A DNA stretch of 64,000 nucleotides from Pigmentiphaga litoralis (GTDB lineage Bacteria; Pseudomonadota; Gammaproteobacteria; Burkholderiales; Burkholderiaceae_B), in contig NZ_BMXQ01000003.1 in assembly GCF_014651835.1 (NCBI RefSeq), positions 395,654-459,653 of the forward strand, read 5' to 3'. Below, piece after piece: positions 19,765 to 27,234 of the stretch. The position numbers and the translations under genes were made by a program. The notes beneath the pieces are model-generated. The model made no database searches. It had not been told where the DNA came from and saw only the letters and a list, made by a program, of their open reading frames with translations. Numbering within the stretch: the first letter of the stretch is position 1; each line of letters begins with the position of its first letter.

Positions 19765-20487
19765 TCAATGCCCGCCCCCCAGATACGCGGCCACCACCGC
19801 CGGATCATGCCGCAGCCGTTCCGCCGTTCCGTGTACCGAGATCCGGCCGTTTTCCAGCACGTAGCCATAGTCCGCCACTTGCAGTGCCGCGGCGGCAAAT
19901 TGCTCCACCAGCAGCATCGTCACGCCTTCGCTTTTCAGCCTGGCAATGATGCGGAACACCTCTTCGACCAGGATGGGAGCCAGGCCCATCGAAGGTTCAT
20001 CGAGCAGCACTACGTCAGGGTTGAGCATGATCGCGCGGGCCATCGCCAGCATCTGCTGTTCGCCCCCCGACAGCGTGCCGGCCAGTTGCGTGCGCCGCTC
20101 TTTCAGGCGGGGGAAGAGTTCCATCGCCCGTTCCAGGTCGGCTTTGACGTCGCCCTTGGGCCGTCCGCCGGTCAGCCGGGGAAAGGCGCCGAGCAGCAGA
20201 TTGTCGTTGACCGAACTGCGCGGGAAGACGCGCCGGCCTTCGGGGGAGTGAGCCAGGCCCAGCCGCGCAATGTGATGCGAGGCCATGCCGTCGACCCGCG
20301 TCCCGTTCAACGAGATGCTGCCGCTGGTGGGCTGGATCATGCCGCTGATGGCGCGCATGGTGGTGGTCTTGCCGGCGCCGTTGGAACCGATCAGCGTGAC
20401 CACCTTGGCCTTCGGGACGTCGATGTCGATGCCGTGCAGCACCTTGACCTTGCCGTATCCCGCTTCGAGATTCCTGATGGACAACAT
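19765..20487 (-). CDS. livF: Liv-type ABC transporter ATP-binding protein (LivF)
   Basis: The second ATPase of a hydrophobic amino acid-type (HAAT) importer. The 240-residue protein has Walker A (IGSNGAGKTTTM), the ABC signature (LSGGEQQM), and Walker B (VVLLDEPSMGLAPI), with the LivF hallmark of ending soon after a LLVEQ segment. The ATG at 20487 has a clean AAGGAGACACC ribosome site; the same AGGAGACACC sequence precedes the binding-protein gene at 24769. It lies last in the transporter operon, after a spacer with a 15-bp tandem repeat. Confidence 0.93.
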   Translation of the reverse strand: MLSIRNLEAGYGKVKVLHGIDIDVPKAKVVTLIGSNGAGKTTTMRAISGMIQPTSGSISLNGTRVDGMASHHIARLGLAHSPEGRRVFPRSSVNDNLLLGAFPRLTGGRPKGDVKADLERAMELFPRLKERRTQLAGTLSGGEQQMLAMARAIMLNPDVVLLDEPSMGLAPILVEEVFRIIARLKSEGVTMLLVEQFAAAALQVADYGYVLENGRISVHGTAERLRHDPAVVAAYLGGGH

Positions 20488-20508
20488 GGTGTCTCCTTGG
20501 TGCTGAAT

Positions 20509-20553
20509 GCTGGTTGCCTGACTGCGGGTTGCCTGACTGCTGGATGCCTGAGT
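20509..20553. repeat. Three tandem 15-bp repeats before livF
   Basis: Units at 20509-20523, 20524-20538 and 20539-20553 share the core GGTTGCCTGACT with one or two changes. They fill the 88-bp gap between the fused permease-ATPase gene and livF. Confidence 0.8.
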
Positions 20554-20575
20554 ACGCACAAGAAACCGGTCCGCC

Positions 20576-22546
20576 TCAGGCCGCCGCGGCGGTAGGGGCG
20601 CCGCCCAGGTAGGCTTCGATCACCTTGGGATCGGACTGCACCTGCCGTGGCAGGCCTTCGGCAATCTTCTGGCCGAAGTCCAGCACCGACACCACGTCGC
20701 ACACGCCCATCACTACGTCCATGTGATGCTCGATCAGGATCAGCGTAATGCCGTGATCGCGGATCTTGCGGATGATGGCAAGCAGTTCGACGATGTCGGG
20801 CGCGGTCAGCCCCGCAGCGGGTTCATCGAGCAGCAGCAGTTGCGGATCCAGCGCCAGGGCGCGCGCAATTTCCAGCAGCCGTTGTTTGCCGTAGGGCAGG
20901 TTGCGGGCTTCTTCCAGCGCGAAGTCCGCCAGGCCGACAAACGCCAGCAGCGCCATGCCCCGTTTGCGGGCAGCCGCCTCTTCGCGCTGCCACGAACCCG
21001 TGCGCAGCATGATGCCCGGCAAGGCCGTGTTGAAGGTGTGATGCAGGCCCACCAGGACGTTGTCCAGTGCCGTCATCTCGCCGAACAGCTGCACGTTCTG
21101 GAAGGTGCGCGCGATACCCGACAAGGCAATGTCGGAGGGCGTCCGGCCCGCCAGCGACCGGCCCGCGAAGGTCACGCTGCCGGCGGTAGGCGTATAGATG
21201 CCGGTCAGCACGTTCATCATCGTGCTTTTGCCCGATCCGTTCGGTCCGATCAGGCCGTGGATGGTGCCGCGGCGGATTTTCAGGTCCACCTGGTTCAGCG
21301 CTTTCAGGCCGCCGAATTTCATCAGGACCTGACTGGCGTCGAGCAGGCCGGCATCGGCAGCGGCCCCCGCGGCGTTACCTTGCGCCGCCGGCGCGCGTGC
21401 AATCGCCAGGCTGGCTTCCGCTTCGGGCAGCGGCGTTGCCGCGGCTCGCTCCGCGCGTTTGTGCGCAAAGAACGTGTTGCGCACGAATCCCACGATACCG
21501 TCAGGCAGGTAGTACACAACGAACAGGATCATCACGCCAAAGATCGTCAGCCGCCAGTCGGTGACCGCGTCCAGCCAGAACGCAAAACCGGCCAGTGCGA
21601 CGGTGCCGATCACCGGCAGCATCACGCGTTGAGGCGTGGTGCGCTTTTGCGCCAGCAGATAGCCCGCGCCCAGCACCACCAGCAGTGCGACCGCGACTGC
21701 CACCATCCGGAACGTTCCAATATCGTCCAGCATCTTGGGCAGCATCACGATGATGGTGGCGCCCAGCAACGGCCCGATACGGGTCTTGCGTCCGCCCATG
21801 ATCACGGCCAGCAGGAACAGGATGGTCAGTTCGAAGTTATAGGTGTTGGGCGAGATGTATTGCTCGGAGTACGAATACAGCGACCCCGCCAGGCCTGCGA
21901 AGCCTGCGCTGATCACGAAGGCATACACCTTGTACCGGTACACCGACACGCCCATGCAATCGGACGCGATCGGACTGTCCCGCAGCGCCTCGAACGACCG
22001 GCCCAGATACGACTTGAGGATGCGGTGCACGGCCAGCAGCGCCAGTACCATCAGCGCGGCCACGATCCAGAAGTATTCCGTCTTGTTGACCAGATGGGTG
22101 CCGAACATCGGCTTGGACAGCTTGATGCCCAGCGGGCCTTCGGTCAGGAAGGTCATCTCGTTGATCAGGATCTGGATGATGGTGCCGAACGCAAGGGTCA
22201 CCATCGCCAGGTAGGGTCCCGTTACGCGCAACGCAGGCAGCGCCAGCACCGCGCCGAACACGGCCGTCACGGCGATGGCGGCCGGCACGGTGATCCAGAT
22301 CGGCATGCCGAGTTGGAACACCAGCACGCCGGCTGTGTAGGACCCGATGCCGAACAGGCCGGCATGGCCCAGAGACACCTGTCCGGTATAGCCCACCACG
22401 ATGTCGAGCCCGAACAGCAGGATCGCGTAGATCATGATGGTCTCGACCAGATGCTGGTAGTACGGGTTGGTCACCGCCAGCGGGAACAGCGCCAGGCAGA
22501 CGATGCCCAGCACCGATAGTGCGATATGCAAAGGTTTCATCGTCAT
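20576..22546 (-). CDS. Fused LivM permease - LivG ATPase of a Liv-type ABC transporter
   Basis: A 656-residue fusion. Residues about 1-350 are a LivM-type membrane domain with many hydrophobic segments (GYTGQVSLGHAGLFGIG is the family signature). An Ala-rich linker follows (about 365-400). The C-terminal part is a LivG ATPase: Walker A (LIGPNGSGKSTMM), a GIARTFQNVQLF segment, a degenerate signature NLPYGKQRLLEIARAL in place of LSGGQ, and Walker B (LLLLDEPAAGL). No stop or frameshift separates the two. The start overlaps the livH stop by 4 bp. LivM-LivG fusions exist in some Burkholderiales, but separate genes are the norm. Confidence 0.92.
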   Translation of the reverse strand: MTMKPLHIALSVLGIVCLALFPLAVTNPYYQHLVETIMIYAILLFGLDIVVGYTGQVSLGHAGLFGIGSYTAGVLVFQLGMPIWITVPAAIAVTAVFGAVLALPALRVTGPYLAMVTLAFGTIIQILINEMTFLTEGPLGIKLSKPMFGTHLVNKTEYFWIVAALMVLALLAVHRILKSYLGRSFEALRDSPIASDCMGVSVYRYKVYAFVISAGFAGLAGSLYSYSEQYISPNTYNFELTILFLLAVIMGGRKTRIGPLLGATIIVMLPKMLDDIGTFRMVAVAVALLVVLGAGYLLAQKRTTPQRVMLPVIGTVALAGFAFWLDAVTDWRLTIFGVMILFVVYYLPDGIVGFVRNTFFAHKRAERAAATPLPEAEASLAIARAPAAQGNAAGAAADAGLLDASQVLMKFGGLKALNQVDLKIRRGTIHGLIGPNGSGKSTMMNVLTGIYTPTAGSVTFAGRSLAGRTPSDIALSGIARTFQNVQLFGEMTALDNVLVGLHHTFNTALPGIMLRTGSWQREEAAARKRGMALLAFVGLADFALEEARNLPYGKQRLLEIARALALDPQLLLLDEPAAGLTAPDIVELLAIIRKIRDHGITLILIEHHMDVVMGVCDVVSVLDFGQKIAEGLPRQVQSDPKVIEAYLGGAPTAAAA

Positions 22547-23418
22547 ACCTTCTTGATGGCAGTCTTGCCGAACAGGCCGGCCGGCTTGAGCGCGAGCACC
22601 AGCAGCAACAGCACGAGTCCGGGCACGTCCTTGTAGCCCGTGGACAGGTAGAACCCGGTGGTCGTCTCGGCGATGCCCAGCACCAGTCCGCCCACGATCA
22701 CGCCCATGCCGCTTGAAAGCCCGCCGATGATGGCGACCGCAAACGCCTTGAGGCCGAGCACCGCGCCCATGGTCGCGCCCGTCAGGGTCAGAGGAGCGAT
22801 CAGCACGCCCGCAAATGCCGCCGTCATGGACGACAGTGCATACGAAAACGTGATGACGCGGCTGGTGTCGATGCCCATGAGGCCTGCCGCCGCCCGATCG
22901 TCGGACGTCGCCACCACGGCCTTGCCGTAGATCGACTTGCGGTTGAAGATTTCGACCGCCAGCATGAGCGCCAGGGCGCCGACCACCACCAGCAGTTCCA
23001 TGGGCAGCACGTTGGCGCCCAGCACCTTGATCGGCGCTTCGGGCAGGGGTGAGGGGAAACGCAGGTCATCGCGGCCCCACACGTTTTCAGCCACGTTCTT
23101 GAAGATGATGCCAAGCGCGATGGTGGCCATGATCCAGCCGAATTCCGACCGGGTCTTGATCGCCGGCCGCACGCCGACACGTTCGACCAGCGCGCCTTGC
23201 GCCAGGCCGAACAGGCACACCAGGGGGATCATCAGCCAGTAATTGACGCCGAGTCCGACCAGCGTCAGGCCGACAAGTGCGCCCAGCATCAGCGCCTCGC
23301 CCTGGCCGAAATTCAGGGTGCCGGATGTCGCGAACGTGACCTGGTAGCCAAACGCGATCACCGCGTAGATCATGCCAAGCGCCACGCCGCTGTAGATCAG
23401 CTGTATGAAGATTTCCAT
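22543..23418 (-). CDS. livH: Liv-type ABC transporter permease (LivH)
   Basis: A 291-residue inner-membrane permease with about eight hydrophobic segments. The N-terminal GVALGMIYAVIAFGYQVTFATSGTLNFGQGEALMLGA region (residues 11-48) carries the LivH-type NFGQGE motif, and the central ALGLIFKNVAENVWG-like segment is typical of the family. The stop overlaps the start of the LivM-LivG fusion (ATGA), so the membrane components are coupled. The binding-protein gene lies 124 bp upstream. Confidence 0.92.
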   Translation of the reverse strand: MEIFIQLIYSGVALGMIYAVIAFGYQVTFATSGTLNFGQGEALMLGALVGLTLVGLGVNYWLMIPLVCLFGLAQGALVERVGVRPAIKTRSEFGWIMATIALGIIFKNVAENVWGRDDLRFPSPLPEAPIKVLGANVLPMELLVVVGALALMLAVEIFNRKSIYGKAVVATSDDRAAAGLMGIDTSRVITFSYALSSMTAAFAGVLIAPLTLTGATMGAVLGLKAFAVAIIGGLSSGMGVIVGGLVLGIAETTTGFYLSTGYKDVPGLVLLLLVLALKPAGLFGKTAIKKV

Positions 23419-23542
23419 CTGGGATCCCGAGCAGAAAACCGGCTTTCCCGGCGCAGGCCGGAAAAGCCGTGGAGACAGCCGGCGCCGCAGGGCGCCGAGT
23501 CCAGGTCAGGCGCCGGACGGCGCCTGATTGCACGTGCCAGCC

Positions 23543-24769
23543 TTACTTGGCCAGGGCGGCGCTTTCTTTCTTGCGCGCGGTGGCGCCCGACTTCATGTCG
23601 CTCTCGTAGGCATAGACGACGCGTCCGCCCTTGACCTCGCCGATCACGGTCAGGTTGGCCGTGATGGCGTCATGGTCGTCGTGCGAGAACGGCTTTTCGT
23701 ACGTCATCACCACGCCTTCGACCGGCGTCTGCAGGTTTTCGAGCGCTTCACGCAGCTTGACGCCGTCGGTGCTCTTGGCCTGGTTGATCGCGGCGGCCAG
23801 CAGATAGACCGAGTCATAGCCCTGCGCGGCGGACACCGGCGAGTCGATGCGATTGTTCTTGGGCTTGAAGGTCTTGAGGTAGTTGTCGATGAAGGCCTTG
23901 CGCTTGGGCGTGTTCGGTTCCTGGATGAAGGTTTGCGGCATGCGAGCGCCTTCGCCGTTGGTGCCCGAGTTGTCGATGTAGTTGGCCATCGACAGGGTCC
24001 AGCTGCCGATCAGCGGCACTTTCCAGCCCAGCTTGGTCATGCCGTTGGCGATCTGCGCCAGTTCGGGGCCGATGCCATAGGTCAGCACCGCTTCTGCCCC
24101 GGCCGATTTGGCCTTGAGCAGTTGCGCGGTCATGTCCACGTCCTTGATGTTGAATTTTTCAACGGCGACCGGCTTCATGCCTTTGGCGGTCAGGGCCTTT
24201 TCCAGATCCTCGCGGCCCAGCTGGCCGTAGTTGGTGGAGTCGGCCAGGATTGCGACCTTCTTGAAGCCGCGCTTGGTGACGGCTTCTTCCACGATCATCG
24301 GCGCCTGGATGGTGTCATGCGCGGCGTTGCGAAAGACATAGTTGTCGGGATGCTCGGGCTTCTTGAACTGGTGCGTGATCACGCTGCCGGTCGCCACGTT
24401 GTTGATGACCGGAATCTTGGCGTCCTGGAAGAAGCGCTGCGAGGCCAGGGCAACACCGGTGTTGATGTAGCCCAGCATGGCCACGACCTGTTCCTTGTTG
24501 ATCATCTCTTGCGCGATCTGCACGCCGCGTTCGTTCTTGGCTTCGTCGTCGCGTTCCACCAGCTGCAGTTGACGGCCCATGACGCCGCCGGCCTTGTTGA
24601 TCTCGGTCGTTGCCAAGCGGACGCCGTCCCGCATGCTGACTCCCATGGACGACGAGCCGCCCGTGAAGGGCCCCGACACGCCGATCTTGATCGGGTCGGC
24701 GGCTTGGGCGAACGAGGCGGTCAAAGACAGTGCAAGGATGCCGGCGAGTTTTTGTAATGGGAAAGTCAT
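23543..24769 (-). CDS. Liv-type ABC transporter periplasmic binding protein
   Basis: A 408-residue substrate-binding protein of the LivJ/LivK (peripla_BP_6) family. It has a signal peptide (MTFPLQKLAGILALSLTASF, cut after AQA), then DPIKIGVSGPFTGGSSSMG, the conserved opening of the mature fold, and a RLATTEINKAGGVMGR segment. The ATG at 24769 has a CAGGAGACACC ribosome site. Gene order dehydrogenase - binding protein - livH - livMG - livF suggests that the substrate may be an alpha-hydroxy or aromatic acid instead of leucine (inference). Confidence 0.92.
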   Translation of the reverse strand: MTFPLQKLAGILALSLTASFAQAADPIKIGVSGPFTGGSSSMGVSMRDGVRLATTEINKAGGVMGRQLQLVERDDEAKNERGVQIAQEMINKEQVVAMLGYINTGVALASQRFFQDAKIPVINNVATGSVITHQFKKPEHPDNYVFRNAAHDTIQAPMIVEEAVTKRGFKKVAILADSTNYGQLGREDLEKALTAKGMKPVAVEKFNIKDVDMTAQLLKAKSAGAEAVLTYGIGPELAQIANGMTKLGWKVPLIGSWTLSMANYIDNSGTNGEGARMPQTFIQEPNTPKRKAFIDNYLKTFKPKNNRIDSPVSAAQGYDSVYLLAAAINQAKSTDGVKLREALENLQTPVEGVVMTYEKPFSHDDHDAITANLTVIGEVKGGRVVYAYESDMKSGATARKKESAALAK

Positions 24770-24845
24770 GGTGTCTCCTGAGGTGCAGCGGAAGTAGCGG
24801 ACTGAGGCAGTACGGACCGAATCAAGCAACAGCGGGTCAAGCAAA

Positions 24846-24884
24846 ACCAGGGCAAGGCCAGGGCAAGGCAGGCAGGGCAGGGCC
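24846..24884. repeat. Short CAGGGCAAGG-type repeats
   Basis: Degenerate units of CAGGGCAAGG / CAGGCAGGG fill part of the gap between the dehydrogenase stop and the binding-protein start. A similar low-complexity pattern occurs at 60990-61103. Confidence 0.6.
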
Positions 24885-24892
24885 GGGATGGA

Positions 24893-26047
24893 TCAGGCCG
24901 CCGTGCGGGTGTCGTTCCACAGCACGTCGCCCGTCACGTCGCGCACGTCGCGCGTGCCGGTCAGCGCCATGGCGACGTCCAGTTCCTTGCGGATGATGTC
25001 GAGCGTGGCCGTCACGCCGGCTTCGCCAAGCGCGCCGAGGCCATACAGGAATGCGCGTCCGATCAGGCAGGACTTGGCGCCAAGCGCCAGCGCGCGCAGC
25101 ACGTCCTGGCCGGAGCGGATGCCGCCGTCGAACATGATCTCGACCCGGTCGCCCACGGCCGCCGCGATCGACGGCAAGGCAGCGATGGACGAGGGCGCGC
25201 CATCGAGCTGGCGGCCGCCATGGTTCGACACCACGATGGCGTCGGCGCCGCTGTCGGCCGCGAGTCGCGCGTCCTCGACATTGAGCACGCCTTTCAGAAT
25301 CAGCTTGCCGGGCCACAGGCGCCGCACCCAGGCGACGTCGTTCCAGTTCAAGGAAGGGTCGAACTGGCCCGCGATCCATTCGGACAGGGTCTTGAGATTG
25401 CCAGCCTTGGCCAGTTGCGCTTCGAGGTTCCCGAAGCTTTTGCGCTTGCCCATCATCACGCCCCACGCCCATGACGGCTTGGTCGCGATGTCGAGTGCAT
25501 TGGCGAGCGTCAGGCGTGGCGGGACCGCCAGGCCGTTCTTGATGTCACGGTGGCGCTGGCCCTGGATCTGCAGGTCCAGCGTGAGCACGAGGGCGGAACA
25601 ATTGGCCGCGATCGCGCGTTCGATCAGCGACTGCGAAAAGGCGCGGTCGCGCATCACATAGAGCTGGAACCAGAAGGGCTGGGTGACGGCGTCGCGAACG
25701 TCTTCGATCGAGCAGATCGACATGGTGCTGAGGCAGAAGGGCACGCCGGCGCGTTCGGCCGCGCGGGCGGCCAGGATTTCGCCATCGCCATGCATGATGC
25801 CGGTCAGGCCGGTCGGCGCCAGGCCCACCGGCATGCTGACGGGCTGGCCGAGCATGGTGCTGGCAAGATTGCGCGAGGAAACGTCGACCATGACGCGCTG
25901 GCGCAGGCGCAGCGCCGCCAGGTCGGAGCAGTTGGCGTGCAGTGTGACTTCATCGTACGAACCACTGTCGACGTAGTCGAAGATGGCGCGCGCCACACGG
26001 CGCTTTGCCATCGTTCGCAGATCCCCGACGTTCGTGATTGCCTGCAT
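24893..26047 (-). CDS. lldD: FMN-dependent alpha-hydroxy-acid dehydrogenase (LldD family)
   Basis: A 384-residue flavoenzyme that oxidises an L-2-hydroxy acid such as lactate to the 2-oxo acid. The TIM-barrel family signature is clear: VSNHGGRQLDGAPS with catalytic His and Arg, GVLNVEDARLAADSGADAIV with the lysine just before it (LILKG), and FDGGIRSGQDVLRALALGA for the FMN phosphate. The start has a GAGGGGAC ribosome site. It sits between a LysR regulator and a Liv-type transporter on the same strand. Lactate is the usual substrate, but mandelate or glycolate cannot be excluded from sequence. Confidence 0.9.
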   Translation of the reverse strand: MQAITNVGDLRTMAKRRVARAIFDYVDSGSYDEVTLHANCSDLAALRLRQRVMVDVSSRNLASTMLGQPVSMPVGLAPTGLTGIMHGDGEILAARAAERAGVPFCLSTMSICSIEDVRDAVTQPFWFQLYVMRDRAFSQSLIERAIAANCSALVLTLDLQIQGQRHRDIKNGLAVPPRLTLANALDIATKPSWAWGVMMGKRKSFGNLEAQLAKAGNLKTLSEWIAGQFDPSLNWNDVAWVRRLWPGKLILKGVLNVEDARLAADSGADAIVVSNHGGRQLDGAPSSIAALPSIAAAVGDRVEIMFDGGIRSGQDVLRALALGAKSCLIGRAFLYGLGALGEAGVTATLDIIRKELDVAMALTGTRDVRDVTGDVLWNDTRTAA

Positions 26048-26079
26048 CCCCGTCCCCTCTATTTTTGTTATGAGAGAGC

Positions 26080-26124
26080 CATGCTATCGAGGTAGAGCAT
26101 GTGTTGCGCAGAATATCATTCCGC
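26080..26124 (-). promoter_or_regulatory. Candidate operator before the lldD-type gene
   Basis: Two dyads lie in the 107-bp gap downstream of the LysR gene: CATGCT-N10-AGCATG (26080-26101) and a near-perfect 15-bp element, GCAGAAT-ATC-ATTCCGC (26108-26124, one mismatch). The second has the T-N11-A spacing typical of LysR-type sites. Confidence 0.5.
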
Positions 26125-26154
26125 ATGAGCCTGGAAAATGTTTCCGCCTCGGGG

Positions 26155-27105
26155 TTAGTACGTGCTGGTTTGCCCGTTGCGGGTTAACGAGGTCAGCCAG
26201 GTCGCGAACAGATCGACGACCTCGTCGGCGGGCTGCGAGGCATCGCGGCACAGGTAGTAGTCGGACGCCGACGGCACGGTAATGTCGAACAGCCGGACCA
26301 GCTTGCCTTCGTCCAGCCACTGGCGCACCAGGCAGTCCCGCGCCAGGCCGACGCCCATGCCGGCGCGTGCGGCTTCGAGCATCATGCCGAGGTCGAACAT
26401 GCGCACGCCGCCTTCGGGTTCGGTGCTGTCGCTCACGCCAGCGGCAAGCAGCCACGGCCTCCACGGTTCCAGCGGGCAGCGCAGCAGGGTGGCCTGGCGA
26501 ATGTCCGCGGGGCTGCGCAGGCCCGGGTGGGCCGCCAGGTAGTCCGGCGAACACACCGCAAACACGGGGTCATGCGTCAGGCGCTGCGAGATCAGGCCCG
26601 TGAAACTGCCGGTGCCAAAACGGATCTGCAGGTCCGCATAGGGCGGTCCGACCTCCAGGTAGGGGATCGACAGCAGCAATTCGATTTCCACTTCGGGATG
26701 CCGTTCGGTAAAGCCCGCAAGTTGGGGCACCAGGATCTGCCGCGCGAAGGTGGGCGTGGAGACAATCCGCAGGGGGTCGCGCCGTCGCACCGCGCGCTGA
26801 TGCAGCGATGCGTTCGACAGCAATTCAAGCGCGCTGCGGACCTGCTCCAGATATTCCTTGCCCGCCAGGCTCAGGTCCAGCCCGCGACCGCGCCGCACGA
26901 ACAGGCTCACGCCCAACTGCGCTTCGAGTGCGACGACCCGTTTGCCCACCGCGCTGGCGGTGATGCAGAGCGCCTCGCTCGCCCGTTCGAAGGACCCCAG
27001 GCGGGCTGCCGCTTCAAAGGCCTGGATGCCGGCAAGCGGAGGAAGCCGGACGTCTTTCCCGGTCGGACTGTGCATGCGAAGGTCCTGCGCTGGCAGCGGT
27101 GGCAA
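26155..27105 (-). CDS. LysR-family transcriptional regulator (GcvA-like)
   Basis: A 316-residue regulator. The N-terminal helix-turn-helix is of the GcvA subtype (LPPLAGIQAFEAAARLGSF, then ASEALCITASAVGKRVVALE), followed by a periplasmic-binding-protein-like effector domain with RIVSTPTFARQILVPQL and GMGVGLARDCLV. It is read in the same direction as the dehydrogenase gene, 107 bp downstream, and likely controls the hydroxy-acid/Liv operon. The effector is unknown. Confidence 0.9.
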   Translation of the reverse strand: MPPLPAQDLRMHSPTGKDVRLPPLAGIQAFEAAARLGSFERASEALCITASAVGKRVVALEAQLGVSLFVRRGRGLDLSLAGKEYLEQVRSALELLSNASLHQRAVRRRDPLRIVSTPTFARQILVPQLAGFTERHPEVEIELLLSIPYLEVGPPYADLQIRFGTGSFTGLISQRLTHDPVFAVCSPDYLAAHPGLRSPADIRQATLLRCPLEPWRPWLLAAGVSDSTEPEGGVRMFDLGMMLEAARAGMGVGLARDCLVRQWLDEGKLVRLFDITVPSASDYYLCRDASQPADEVVDLFATWLTSLTRNGQTSTY

Positions 27106-27130
27106 TCAAGCAGTATAGGTTCTGCCGGAC

Positions 27131-27177
27131 ACCAAAAAACAAGGCGCGCAGTGGGGGATTTCCCGCTGCGCGCCTTG
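27131..27177 (-). terminator. Terminator of the M16 peptidase gene
   Basis: A perfect 12-bp stem (CAAGGCGCGCAG, 27140-27151, with its complement 27166-27177), extended inside by GGG/CCC. On the minus strand it is followed by a run of six T (27139-27134). Confidence 0.9.
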
Positions 27178-27234
27178 CGTCATGGTGGTTCAGACGATGC
27201 TGCCGGCGGCCTTGTGCAAGCCGCCGCTGGATGG

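Noticed and set aside
20723..22519. A 598-codon open frame opposite the fused transporter gene
   Set aside because: Gln/His/Arg-rich shadow frame without domain signal.
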